DNA of 37,445 bases from Actinomadura formosensis NBRC 14204 (GTDB taxonomy: Bacteria; Actinomycetota; Actinomycetes; Streptosporangiales; Streptosporangiaceae): the NCBI RefSeq assembly GCF_001552155.1, contig NZ_BCQQ01000066.1, positions 1 to 37,445 on the forward strand, read 5' to 3'. Below are positions 7,957 through 16,114 of this stretch, in pieces. How positions within the stretch are numbered: the stretch's first letter is position 1; every line of letters begins with the position of its first letter. A program made the translations under genes and the position numbers. Under the pieces are notes generated by a model that was given only the letters and a program-made list of their open reading frames with translations, did no database searches and was not told the origin of the DNA.

Positions 7957-8918
7957 GCCGCATTCCCCTGCCGCGCGTGATCGTCGAATGCCGCGCGCAA
8001 TCGTCGCACAGCGAAGTCCATCGCCTCGGCACCGGCGTCGAAGATCTCGGGCAGCAGGAAGAACGAGTGCACGACGCCGTCGTAGCGGCGCAGCTCGACC
8101 GGCACCCCGGCCGCCGCCAGCCGGCGCGCGTACGCCTCGGCCTCGTCGCGCAGGATGTCGTATTCGGCGGTGATGACGGTGGCGGGCGCGGCGCCCGCGA
8201 GGTCGGGGGCGCGCAGCGGGGCCAGCCGGAAGTCCGACGGGTCGGCGCCGCCCCGGTACAGGTCCATGAACCGGGCGAGCGACCCCGCGTCCAGCCCGTA
8301 CCCGGATCCGTACCTGCGCCAGCTCGGGGTGTCCATCGCCGTGTCGGTCACCGGGTAGACGAGCAGCTGGTGGACGAGCGGCAGCCCGCGGTCACGGGCC
8401 AGCAGCGCGACGGCGGCGGCGAGGTTCCCGCCGGCGCTGTCGCCGGCCACCGCGACGGCGCCGGGGGCGATGCCGTAACGCTCCGGCTCCCGCGCGGCGG
8501 ACGCGACGACGGCCCACGCGTCGTCCACCGCCGCGGGGAACGGATGCTCGGGGGCCAGCCGGTACCCGACGTTCAGCACGACGCACCCGGCGGAGGCCGC
8601 GAGGTCACGGCACAGGGCGTCCACGTTGTCGACGCCGCCGAGCACCCAGCCCCCGCCGTGCAGGTAGACGACCGCGGGCAGCGGCCCCCGCCCGGGCGGC
8701 ACCGGACGGTACAGCCGCACCGGCACCGGGCCGCCGGGGCCGGGCACCGCGACGTCGCGGACCTGCGCAAGCTCGCGCCGCACCACCGGGAAGGCCGCGC
8801 CGATCCGGCTGCGCATCTCCGCGATCGCCGGCTCCGCGGCCGCGTCCCCGTCCGGCGGCGGGGCCGTCCAGGAGGCGAGCAGTTCCAGGAACCTCTCGGT
8901 CTGCGGGTCGACGGGCAT
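7932..8918 (-). CDS. Alpha/beta hydrolase of the hormone-sensitive lipase (GDXG) family
   Basis: A 328-residue esterase with the family's HGGG oxyanion motif at 87-90, nucleophile Ser161 in GDSAGGN, a late Asp in the ITAEYDILRDEAEAYA region, and the catalytic His in GVVHSFFLLP. It hydrolyses short-chain esters or lactones; no signal peptide is present, so it is cytoplasmic. GGAGGCC sits directly before the ATG at 8918. It is 69 bp downstream of the C26 amidotransferase gene and overlaps the enoyl-CoA hydratase start, placing it inside the catabolic cluster. Confidence 0.92.
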   Translation of the reverse strand: MPVDPQTERFLELLASWTAPPPDGDAAAEPAIAEMRSRIGAAFPVVRRELAQVRDVAVPGPGGPVPVRLYRPVPPGRGPLPAVVYLHGGGWVLGGVDNVDALCRDLAASAGCVVLNVGYRLAPEHPFPAAVDDAWAVVASAAREPERYGIAPGAVAVAGDSAGGNLAAAVALLARDRGLPLVHQLLVYPVTDTAMDTPSWRRYGSGYGLDAGSLARFMDLYRGGADPSDFRLAPLRAPDLAGAAPATVITAEYDILRDEAEAYARRLAAAGVPVELRRYDGVVHSFFLLPEIFDAGAEAMDFAVRRLRAAFDDHARQGNAACTTGTSG

Positions 8919-8987
8919 GCGGCCTCCGGGATTATGCGGCGTTTTCTCCCGAATCGCCTTCCCCGGAACCGGGGCGTCAATCCCGGA

Positions 8988-9737
8988 TCAGCGCCCGGCG
9001 GCCTCCGCCACCAGGGCCTCGAACAGGCGTTTGTCCTCCCCCTCCTCGGGATGCCACTGGACGGCCAGGCCAAAGCGGTGGCCCGGCAGCTCGATGGCCT
9101 CCACCACCTGGTCGTCGGCCCAGGCCACGGCCGTCAGCCCCGTGCCGAGCCGCCCGACGGCCTGATGGTGGTAGGTCGGGACGTCGGCCGAGCCGCCGAG
9201 GATCCCGCCGACGAGGCTGGCCTCGCTGATCCGCACCGGGTGCGAGCCGACGATGCCGGTCTCCGGCGCGTGCCCCTTGTGCCCCACCGCCTCCGGCAGG
9301 TGCTGGACGAGGGTGCCGCCGCACGCCACGTTCAGCATCTGCATGCCCCGGCAGATCGCCAGGAACGGCAGGTCGGCGGCCACGACCGCGCGGACGAGCG
9401 CCAGCTCGAACCGGTCGCGCCGCGGATCCGGCGGCGCCGTCTCGCTGTGCCGCAGGGCGCCGTACAGGTCCGGATCGAGATCGCCGCCGCCCGCGATGAC
9501 AACGGCGTCCAGCCGTGCGACCAGGGCGTCCACCCCGCGCAGCGTCACGCCCGGCGGCAGCAGCACCGGGACGCCGCCGGCCCGCTCGACCGAGCGCACG
9601 TACGGCACCGGCAGGAGCGCGGCCTCGCGCACCCAGACCCCCCAGCGGGCCGGCTCCTGGTAGGTGGTGATTCCGATGAGCGGCGGCGCGCCGTCACCGG
9701 CGGCGGGACCGCGGGCCCTGCTGACGGTAGCTGACAT
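8988..9737 (-). CDS. Class I glutamine amidotransferase-like hydrolase (peptidase C26, PuuD-like)
   Basis: A 249-residue protein matching gamma-glutamyl-gamma-aminobutyrate hydrolases and related C26 enzymes. Nucleophile Cys129 is in AICRGMQ, His229 and Glu231 are in the QWHPEE motif, and the N-terminal IGITTYQEP and central GGGDLDPDLYG are family hallmarks. The ATG at 9737 is preceded by GAGGGGGAA; the frame stays open far upstream but that extension is antisense to the globin gene and non-coding. It cleaves gamma-glutamyl amides. Together with the downstream aldehyde dehydrogenase it recalls the putrescine (Puu) route, but no glutamyl-putrescine synthetase or oxidase is present here. Confidence 0.88.
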   Translation of the reverse strand: MSATVSRARGPAAGDGAPPLIGITTYQEPARWGVWVREAALLPVPYVRSVERAGGVPVLLPPGVTLRGVDALVARLDAVVIAGGGDLDPDLYGALRHSETAPPDPRRDRFELALVRAVVAADLPFLAICRGMQMLNVACGGTLVQHLPEAVGHKGHAPETGIVGSHPVRISEASLVGGILGGSADVPTYHHQAVGRLGTGLTAVAWADDQVVEAIELPGHRFGLAVQWHPEEGEDKRLFEALVAEAAGR

Positions 9738-9956
9738 GCGTGTTCCCCCTCTGCCTTCGCTCCGGCCAGCTTGCCCTACGCGACGGGCCCTCAGCGGGCA
9801 ATCTTCCACCAGGGCGGGGATTCCTCTTCCGCATCCGGTCATCCGGGGCCATGCGGTTGAGGACGCACGGGGTCGGCGCGAGAATCTCACAAAGCCGGAC
9901 ACCAGTCCCGCGCCCATCGGTGCCGGCCCACGCAGATCCAGGGAGTGAGCTGGGAC

Positions 9957-11159
9957 ATGACACCAGAACCCCGCATCGTCAAAGAGTGCTTCGCCCGGCT
10001 GGAAGCCGACCCCGCGGGCGCCATGAGCTACTTCTACGGCCGCCTCTTCGCCGCCGAGCCGCAACTGCGCGCCCTGTTTCCGCCCGCGATGGGCCATCAG
10101 CACGACCGGTTCTTCCACGCGCTCACCAGGATCGTGTGGAGCCAGGACAACCCCGGCGAGCTCGCCGGGCACCTCGCCCGGCTCGGCCGCGCCCACCGCA
10201 AGTACGGGGTGCTGCGCGAGCACTACACCGCCTTCGGCGCCGCGCTGACCGCCACGCTGCGCGCCTTCGCCGCCGACCTGTGGACGCCCGACGCCGAGGA
10301 CGCCTGGACCGCCGCCTACCGGCACGCCGCCGAGACCATGATCGGCGCGGCGGAGCGGGACGCGGCGGACACCCCGCCGTGGTGGGTCGCCGAGGTCACC
10401 GGGCACGACCGCCGCGCCGCCGACCTCGCGGTCCTCACCCTGCGTCCCGAGCGGCCGCTGCCGTTCACCGCCGGGCAGCACATGAGCGTGCAGACCCCCC
10501 GCTGGCCCCGGGTGTGGCGCCCGTACTCGATCGCGAACGCGCCCCGGCCGGACGGGACGCTGCGCCTGCACGTGCGGGCCCGCCCCGGCGGCTGGGTGAG
10601 CGGCACGCTCGTGCGCGGCACCGGCATCGGCGACACCGTGCTCGCCGGCCCGGCGGAGGGCACGATGACCCTCGACCCGAACTCGGGCCGCGGCCTGCTC
10701 CTGGTGGGCGGCGGCACCGGGCTCGCCCCCATGAGGGCCCTGGCCGAAGAGGCGGCCGGGGCCGGTCGCGACGTCCTCCTCCTCGTCGCCGCCCACGCCG
10801 AGGCCGGCCTTTACGACCTGCCCGACCTGCGGCGGCTGGAGTCGGCCTGCGCACGGCTGCGGATCATCCCCGTCCTGTCGCGGTCACCGGGACCCGGCGC
10901 CCTGAACGGCCGCGTGCCGGACGTCCTGCCCGGCCTCCTGGACGACGTCCGCGACCGCGCCGCCTACGTCGCCGGGCCCGCCCCGCTGGTCCGGGCGACG
11001 GTCACCGCGCTGCAGCGGCTCGGGATGCCGTTGCAGCGCATCCACCACGACCTGCTCACCGCCGACACCCCGGTCACCAGCCGGCCCGCTCCCGCAGGAA
11101 CCGCGCCGTCTCCTCGTCCGCCGGATAGAACGACTCGATCGCCAGTTCCGCGACCGTGA
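9957..11159 (+). CDS. Globin-FAD/NAD reductase fusion (flavohemoglobin-like)
   Basis: About 400 residues in two parts. Residues 1-130 are a globin: proximal His80 in GRAHRKYGV and aromatic Tyr residues in SYFYGRLF at the B-helix position. Residues 140-370 are a ferredoxin-reductase-like module with the FAD motif WRPYSIAN and the NAD motif VGGGTGLAPM. Flavohemoglobins convert NO to nitrate using O2 and NAD(P)H; this actinobacterial type may have another electron-transfer role. An in-frame GTG at 9945 sits directly on the GGGAG sequence, so the ATG at 9957 is preferred. The last 86 bases overlap the 3' end of the XRE gene on the other strand, and the tail is Pro/Arg-rich, suggesting read-through into antisense sequence. 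Confidence 0.85.
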   Translation: MTPEPRIVKECFARLEADPAGAMSYFYGRLFAAEPQLRALFPPAMGHQHDRFFHALTRIVWSQDNPGELAGHLARLGRAHRKYGVLREHYTAFGAALTATLRAFAADLWTPDAEDAWTAAYRHAAETMIGAAERDAADTPPWWVAEVTGHDRRAADLAVLTLRPERPLPFTAGQHMSVQTPRWPRVWRPYSIANAPRPDGTLRLHVRARPGGWVSGTLVRGTGIGDTVLAGPAEGTMTLDPNSGRGLLLVGGGTGLAPMRALAEEAAGAGRDVLLLVAAHAEAGLYDLPDLRRLESACARLRIIPVLSRSPGPGALNGRVPDVLPGLLDDVRDRAAYVAGPAPLVRATVTALQRLGMPLQRIHHDLLTADTPVTSRPAPAGTAPSPRPPDRTTRSPVPRP

Positions 11160-11874
11160 TGTCGACCGGCGTGCCGAACGTCGCGATCGTCCCGAAGAAC
11201 GACAGCTCCCGGCCGTCCATCCGCATCCGCAGCGGGACGAACACGTCGTGGGACGCGGGCGGCGCCATCGCCTCCCCCACGTCCCCCGGGAAGCTCCGCA
11301 GCTCCTTGTAGAGGTGGGCGAGCGACGCGTCCGCGGTCAGCGCCACATGCCGCCGCACCCGGTCGATCATGTGGGCGCGCCATTCGGCGAGGTTCAAGAT
11401 GTTCTTCGCCATGCCGTCCGGATGCATGCTGAGCCGCAGCACGTTCAGCGGGGGCTCCAGCAGCTCCGGCGACGCGCCCTCCATGAACAGCCCGGCGGCG
11501 CCGTTGGCGTCGATGAGGTTCCAGAACCGGTCCACGACCACCGCCGGGTACGGCTCGTGCCCGTCCAGCACCTGCCGCAGCGCCGCCCGGACCGCGTCCA
11601 TCTTCGGCTCCTCGATCGGCGTCTCGCCGAAGACCGGCGCGTACCCGGCCGCCACCAGGAGCAGGTTGCGGTCGCGCAGCGGCACGTCCAGGTGCTCGGC
11701 GAGCCGCAGCACCATCTCGCGGCTCGGCGCCGACCTCCCGGTCTCCACAAAGCTCAGGTGCCGGGTCGACACGTCCGCCTCCGACGCCAGCTCCAACTGG
11801 CTGAGCCTGCGCCGCTGCCGCCAGGCCCGCAACTGGTCCCCGATGGGTCTCACGTCACTCAACGCCGTCGTCAC
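11074..11874 (-). CDS. XRE-family regulator with MmyB-like ligand-binding domain
   Basis: A 266-residue protein. Residues about 10-65 are a Cro/C1-type helix-turn-helix (RRLSQLELASEADVSTRHLS followed by FVETGRSAPS). The rest carries the hallmarks of the MmyB-like (MLTR) ligand-binding domain: DRFWNLIDANGAAGLF, LNVLRLSMHPDGM and the late FFGTIATFGTP. These regulators usually control one adjacent oxidoreductase or hydrolase gene and may bind a lipid-like ligand. The start is the GTG at 11874; it has only a weak ribosome site. It is divergent from the thioesterase gene (111 bp between), its likeliest target, and its 3' end overlaps the globin gene by 86 bases. Confidence 0.9.
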   Translation of the reverse strand: MTTALSDVRPIGDQLRAWRQRRRLSQLELASEADVSTRHLSFVETGRSAPSREMVLRLAEHLDVPLRDRNLLLVAAGYAPVFGETPIEEPKMDAVRAALRQVLDGHEPYPAVVVDRFWNLIDANGAAGLFMEGASPELLEPPLNVLRLSMHPDGMAKNILNLAEWRAHMIDRVRRHVALTADASLAHLYKELRSFPGDVGEAMAPPASHDVFVPLRMRMDGRELSFFGTIATFGTPVDITVAELAIESFYPADEETARFLRERAGW

Positions 11875-11985
11875 CCCACGGACGCTACCCGCCCGCCGAT
11901 CAGGTCCGCGATTACGTCCGGGGTAATGGACGCCGTGCGGCCCGGCCGCAAGGGTGGGTCCGAGACGTCCCACCGAGGAGGCCGC

Positions 11986-12390
11986 ATGACCACCGGGTTC
12001 ACCCCCGACCAGCTCACCGACGCCATGCCGTTCGCCCGCGCGCTCGGCGTGCGGATCGACACCGCGGGGCCGGCGGAGGTCACCGGCCGGCTGGACTGGG
12101 CCCCGGAGCGCTGCACCGCCGGCGGCCTGATGCACGGCGGCGCCCTGATGGCGCTCGCCGACACCCTCGGCGCGGCCTGCGCGTTCCTCAACCTGCCGCC
12201 GGGCACGTCAACGACGACGCTGGAGTCCAAGACGAACTTCTTCCGCGGGGTGAAGGAGGGGTGCGTGCGGGGCGTCGCGCGCCCGCTGCACACCGGCCGG
12301 ACGTCGATCGTCGTCCAGACCGACCTGTACGACGACACCGGCCGCCACGTCGCCCAGGTCACCCAAACCCAGGCCGTCCTACGCCCCTGA
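11986..12390 (+). CDS. PaaI-family hotdog-fold thioesterase
   Basis: A 134-residue single hotdog domain with the family motif GGLMHGGALMALADTLGA (central helix with active-site region) and the strand segment SKTNFFRGVKEG. It hydrolyses aryl- or acyl-CoA thioesters as a homotetramer in the cytoplasm. GAGGAGG at 11975-11981 directly precedes the ATG at 11986. The divergent XRE regulator is the probable controller. Confidence 0.9.
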   Translation: MTTGFTPDQLTDAMPFARALGVRIDTAGPAEVTGRLDWAPERCTAGGLMHGGALMALADTLGAACAFLNLPPGTSTTTLESKTNFFRGVKEGCVRGVARPLHTGRTSIVVQTDLYDDTGRHVAQVTQTQAVLRP

Positions 12391-12462
12391 TCCCGCCGGC
12401 CGATTCCGTCGTACCCCGCTGCCACGATGCCTCCCGTCCCGCAACCGGACGGAAGGACCTGT

Positions 12463-13740
12463 ATGGAACGCGAGGAATGGCGGCCGTTCCTGAAACGGTG
12501 GAGCGAGGAATGGATCTCCTCCCACGACCCGGAGCACGATCACGCACTGGACGCGGACGTCGCGCGCGAAGGCTGGCTGGGCTTCGCCCCCGCCCCGGCC
12601 AAGGCGATCGCCCGACTTGCGGAACGGCTCGGCTTACCGCTCCCGCCGTCCCTGCGCGGGTTCCTGGAGGTGACGGACGGCTGGCGGGACGCCGGCATGT
12701 TCATCTACCGGCTCGGCGGCACCGCCGAGATCGGCTTCATGCGCGACATGGACGCCTCATGGATCGCCGCGTACGGCCACGACCACGGCGACGCCGAATA
12801 CGCCGCCGCCACCGGCGCCCTCCTGCGCCGCGCCGTGCAGATCTCGCTCGACGGCGATGCGTCCGTGCTCTTCCTCGACCCCGATGACATTGACGACCAC
12901 GGCGAATGGGCCGCCTACGAGCTCGCCTCATGGTCGGGTGAGGGCCCCCAACGCAAAAGCTCGTTCTACGACCTGATGTACGACCTGTACGCCTCTTTCC
13001 ACGCCCTCCGCAGACCCGAGGGCGAGACACGGCGCACCTGGGACGCACGGGTCGAGGAGGCCAGGCTCGCCGCTCTCGGCGGTGAGATCGACGGCCCTCT
13101 CACCGTGCTGACCGAGGCCGAGCGTTTCGGCGACACCCGCGCCACCCTTCTCGCCGACCAGCTGAGGACGCTGCTCCAGAACGCCGGCGGCCGGCGCCTG
13201 ATCCACGCCTTCGAGGACGGCTGGATCCACGAGGACCCCGTCTTCGCCTCCGATCTGCTGCCGCTGATGTTCGCCCAGCACGAGCGGGCGTATCCGGGCA
13301 CGTCCGACCTGGCGTTCCTCATGCGTCAGGGGGGCTCCGGCTCGCTCCGGCTGATGATCACCGACTACCGGGCGCGAGTCCGGGAGCCCGGATTCCGGAT
13401 CCGTTTCGGCAACGACGAGTTCGATCGGGCGGTGCACGCCGTCCTCGACCGCCTGTCGGCGGTGCCCGCGTTCGGCGTTCCGAAATCCGAGGAGCGCCGC
13501 CACCGTCCGGGCGAGTTCGTCGTGGGCACGGCCCCGGAGACGCTCGACGCGGAGCGCGGCGAAGCACGCCGGGCCCTGGACGAGGCATGGCCCGCGATCC
13601 GCGACGCCGTCCGGCTGTGGCGGCCGGCGGGCGACCACCACATCGCCCCGGTCGTCCTGCTCGCCGATCCCCTGCTCGCCCAGATGATCGACCAGGAACG
13701 CGGACGGGAGATCCTGGCCGTCCCGAGGGGCGGGCGCTGA
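12463..13740 (+). CDS. SMI1/KNR4-like domain protein of unknown function
   Basis: A 425-residue protein. Residues about 30-170 show SMI1/KNR4 features: LPPSLRGFLEVTDGWRDAG is the characteristic helix-turn, followed by GEWAAYELASWSGEG. Residues 180-425 form a second, helical part that I do not recognise. SUKH/SMI1 domains in bacteria are frequently immunity proteins against contact-dependent or polymorphic toxins, but housekeeping roles exist and no toxin gene is adjacent. GGAAGGA precedes the ATG at 12463; an in-frame ATG at 12427 lacks a ribosome site. It is transcribed alone towards thyX. Confidence 0.7.
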   Translation: MEREEWRPFLKRWSEEWISSHDPEHDHALDADVAREGWLGFAPAPAKAIARLAERLGLPLPPSLRGFLEVTDGWRDAGMFIYRLGGTAEIGFMRDMDASWIAAYGHDHGDAEYAAATGALLRRAVQISLDGDASVLFLDPDDIDDHGEWAAYELASWSGEGPQRKSSFYDLMYDLYASFHALRRPEGETRRTWDARVEEARLAALGGEIDGPLTVLTEAERFGDTRATLLADQLRTLLQNAGGRRLIHAFEDGWIHEDPVFASDLLPLMFAQHERAYPGTSDLAFLMRQGGSGSLRLMITDYRARVREPGFRIRFGNDEFDRAVHAVLDRLSAVPAFGVPKSEERRHRPGEFVVGTAPETLDAERGEARRALDEAWPAIRDAVRLWRPAGDHHIAPVVLLADPLLAQMIDQERGREILAVPRGGR

Positions 13741-13755
13741 CACGGTACGCTCCGC

Positions 13756-13854
13756 GTGCTGACCTGGCAGACCCCCGAACCCGGGGACGTCTCGCGCCTG
13801 GCCAAAGCGAGTCATTGGAGTGTGGCTCGCCAGGCGAGCACCTTTACGTTGTAG
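13756..13854 (+). other. Possible 32-residue ORF / gene remnant
   Basis: A GTG-initiated frame of 32 codons (starts VLTWQTPEPG, ends ASTFTL) begins 15 bases after the SMI1/KNR4-like gene. Its first half has the high third-position GC of real genes, and it contains the hairpin GCTCGCC-A-GGCGAGC at 13825-13839. No ribosome site is visible. It could be the head of a lost gene or chance. Confidence 0.2.
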
Positions 13855-13876
13855 ATTTTTAAGCGGGGTACGCGCC

Positions 13877-13921
13877 GGGAGAACGCGCAGGTCCGGTTCC
13901 CTCCGCCGGCGGCGTTCTCCC
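13877..13921. terminator. Inverted repeat between convergent SMI1/KNR4 and thyX genes
   Basis: GGGAGAACGC (13877-13886) and GCGTTCTCCC (13912-13921) are perfect 10-base arms; the 25-base loop contains the smaller palindrome CCGCCGGCGG. It lies between the ends of two convergent genes and so is placed as a bidirectional terminator, although no U-run follows on either strand. Confidence 0.5.
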
Positions 13922-14003
13922 AGCCCTTACCCGCCCCAAAAACGATCTTTACTTCATGGGGACCCACGGGAAGCGCGATGCCGGGCCTGGATCCGAGAGT
14001 GCC

Positions 14004-14801
14004 TCAGACCTTGCGCCACTCGGGGATCCACGCGCCGTCCTCGACGGCGTAGTCGCCGAACAGGTCGGGCGCCTCCTTGCGCATGATCTCGCCGATCTTG
14101 CCGAAGAGCAGCCGGATCTCCTCCTCGGCGCCCGGCGCGGTGCGGTTCTCCAGGGTGTGCCGCAGTGTGCGGACGTTCGCCGTCCAGACCAGGCCGGTGC
14201 CGACGCCCTCGGGGGCGAAGCGGCGCATGAACGAAGTCTTGTGCTTCTTTTCCTTGAACGGCACGCCCTCGTCGTCCAGGCCAAAGTGCGCGGCCATCCA
14301 GCCCTGGAACTCCTCCATCTGCTCCAGCATCGCGGTGGCGCGCTTCATCAGCTCGGCATCCTCACGGGCCCACTCGGGGAACCAGAACGGGATGTCCTGC
14401 AGACGGACGAACCGCAGCGATTCCTGCGAGATCGCCACCCCAGGCCGGTGCCGCACCAGCTCGTGGGTCAGCACACGGCTGACGTTGTGCAGGACGAAAC
14501 TGAAGCTGACGTGCTCCAGCACCGAGCCGTGCAGGCTGCGCAGGATGTTCTGCAGGTACTGCCCCGGGTCGGTGCGGATCCTGGTCACATTGGGGTTGAG
14601 GCCCGGCTCCCAGGAGCGGTAGCAGAGCCGTCCCGCGAACTCGGCGAGGTTCTGCGGGTCGTTCAGCTCGTCATCGAGGTCGCCCCGGTCGAGCCGCTCC
14701 AGCCAGCTCTCCCCGCCCACGTCCCGTAGGTACCGGGCGACCTCGTCGTAGTCCAGTTCAGGCCGCGCTACGAGGAACACCTCTGGCTCGACGCTCTTCA
14801 C
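14004..14801 (-). CDS. thyX: FAD-dependent thymidylate synthase (ThyX family), variant signature
   Basis: A 265-residue protein. HGSVLEHVSFSF (91-102) and RHR at 117-119 followed by SQES are the ThyX hallmarks. The enzyme methylates dUMP to dTMP with methylene-tetrahydrofolate and NADPH through FAD. The classical signature has seven residues between RHR and the conserved Ser; here RHRPGVAISQES has eight if the last Ser is aligned, and Pro-Gly follow RHR. The C-terminal half (KEKKHKTSFMRRFAPEG) is longer and charged. The start is the GTG at 14801 behind GGGGGGA. It lies 178 bp downstream of the adenosine deaminase gene on the same strand, a possible nucleotide-metabolism unit. A divergent ThyX subfamily is the best description. 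Confidence 0.82.
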   Translation of the reverse strand: MKSVEPEVFLVARPELDYDEVARYLRDVGGESWLERLDRGDLDDELNDPQNLAEFAGRLCYRSWEPGLNPNVTRIRTDPGQYLQNILRSLHGSVLEHVSFSFVLHNVSRVLTHELVRHRPGVAISQESLRFVRLQDIPFWFPEWAREDAELMKRATAMLEQMEEFQGWMAAHFGLDDEGVPFKEKKHKTSFMRRFAPEGVGTGLVWTANVRTLRHTLENRTAPGAEEEIRLLFGKIGEIMRKEAPDLFGDYAVEDGAWIPEWRKV

Positions 14802-14979
14802 TCTCGTATCCCCCCACAGGTCGGTTCGTCCGCCCCATAGGAAACCACCCCGCGACGACACCCGCGACCCGGCCACGGCGCACCGTCGAGATCCTCGGGG
14901 CCGATACGGTTTGGCGCGGAGGAGTTGATGACGGTTCAGCCCGTGGCGGCGCATGGCCTGGGGCTAAGCCGTCCCCCGG

Positions 14980-16005
14980 CTACAGCAGGGCGTTGATCTC
15001 GCCGGTGATCGCCTTGCGGCCCGCGTCGTCCAGGGACGAGGCGATCACCGCGTTGCGGGCCAGTGCGGCGAGGGCGGCGCGGTCCAGGCCGAACACTTCG
15101 GCGGCGACGCGGTACTCGCCGGTGAGGGTGGTGTCGAACATCGGGGGGTCGTCGCTGTTCAGGGTGACGAACAGCCCCTCCTCCAGCATGCGCGGCAGGG
15201 GGTGGGCGGCGAGGTCGGCGATCTGGCCCGTGCAGACGTTGGACGTCGGGCAGACCTCCAGCGGCAGCTGCGTCTCACGGAGGTGGGCGATGAGGCGCGG
15301 ATCGTCCATGCAGCTGATGCCGTGCCCGATGCGCTCGGCGCCGAGGCCCTCGATGGCCTCCCAGATCGTCTCCGGCCCGGTCATCTCACCGGCGTGCGGG
15401 AGGCTGCGCAGCCCGGCGGCGCGGGCGGCGGCGAACGCGTCGCGGAACGCGTCCCGGTGCGGCGGGCGGCACTGCTCGATGCCGCCGATCCCGAACCCGA
15501 CGAGCGCCTCCGGCGGATGGGCGAGCGCGTGGTCGATGGTGCCGCGGGCGCCGGCGGCGCCGAACTCGCCGGGGATGTCGAAGACGTAGGCCACGCGGAC
15601 GCCGAGCCGGTCGCGGGCCTCCCGGACGGCGTGGTCCAGGGCCTCGGTGATCGCGGGCATCGGCATCCCGGCCCGCTGGTGGGTGTAGGGGGTGACGGTC
15701 AGCTCGACGTAGCGGACGTTCTGCGCGGCGAGGTCGCGGGCGACGCCGAAGACGAGGGTGCCGACGTCCTCCGGGGTCCGGACGAGGCCGGACACCGCCT
15801 CGTACACCTCGGCGAAGTGCGGGAAGTCGCGGAACGCGTAGAAGGCGCGCAGCTCGCGCTCGTCCACGGGGACGGGCCCGTCCGGGTGGCGGCGGGCGAG
15901 TTCGAGCACGGTGGGGACCGAGGCGGAGCCGACGAGGTGGACGTGCAGCTCGACCTTCGGGAGGGCGTCGATGAACGCCGCGAGCGATGTGGTTTCGGTG
16001 GGCAC
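14980..16005 (-). CDS. add: Adenosine deaminase
   Basis: About 341 residues with all metal and catalytic residues of adenosine/adenine deaminases: His21 and His23 in ELHVHLVGS, the catalytic Glu in HAGEMTGPETIWEA, His in ERIGHGISC, and the metal-binding Asp pair in NSDDPPMF. It deaminates adenosine (or deoxyadenosine) to inosine in purine salvage. Adenine deaminase or a futalosine-pathway deaminase is less likely but not excluded. The GTG at 16005 (VPTETTSLAAF) is the probable start; an ATG 33 bases upstream at 16038 would add 11 residues, and neither has a strong ribosome site. It is divergent from the WYL regulator gene. Confidence 0.88.
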   Translation of the reverse strand: MPTETTSLAAFIDALPKVELHVHLVGSASVPTVLELARRHPDGPVPVDERELRAFYAFRDFPHFAEVYEAVSGLVRTPEDVGTLVFGVARDLAAQNVRYVELTVTPYTHQRAGMPMPAITEALDHAVREARDRLGVRVAYVFDIPGEFGAAGARGTIDHALAHPPEALVGFGIGGIEQCRPPHRDAFRDAFAAARAAGLRSLPHAGEMTGPETIWEAIEGLGAERIGHGISCMDDPRLIAHLRETQLPLEVCPTSNVCTGQIADLAAHPLPRMLEEGLFVTLNSDDPPMFDTTLTGEYRVAAEVFGLDRAALAALARNAVIASSLDDAGRKAITGEINALL

Positions 16006-16114
16006 GCCCGCGAAGCTAACAGGCACCGGGCCCGCCATGACAGGCGAAGACGATGAACCTGCCGGGAAAACGTCAGAAACCCCGTTCTTCCCGCCGCTGC
16101 GGCAGGATGGACCC

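Noticed and set aside
8961..8974. Palindrome CCCCGGAACCGGGG between C26 and esterase genes
   Set aside because: Short GC palindromes are frequent at this base composition, and it lies inside an apparent operon without a U-run.
9738..10796. Upstream extension of the C26 amidotransferase frame to about 600 residues
   Set aside because: The extension is entirely antisense to the globin-reductase gene, and the ATG at 9737 has a strong ribosome site.
14928..14996. 22-codon plus-strand frame with GGAGGAG before its ATG
   Set aside because: It runs into the antisense of the adenosine deaminase 3' end, and the peptide (MTVQPVAAHG...) has no features of a functional small protein.
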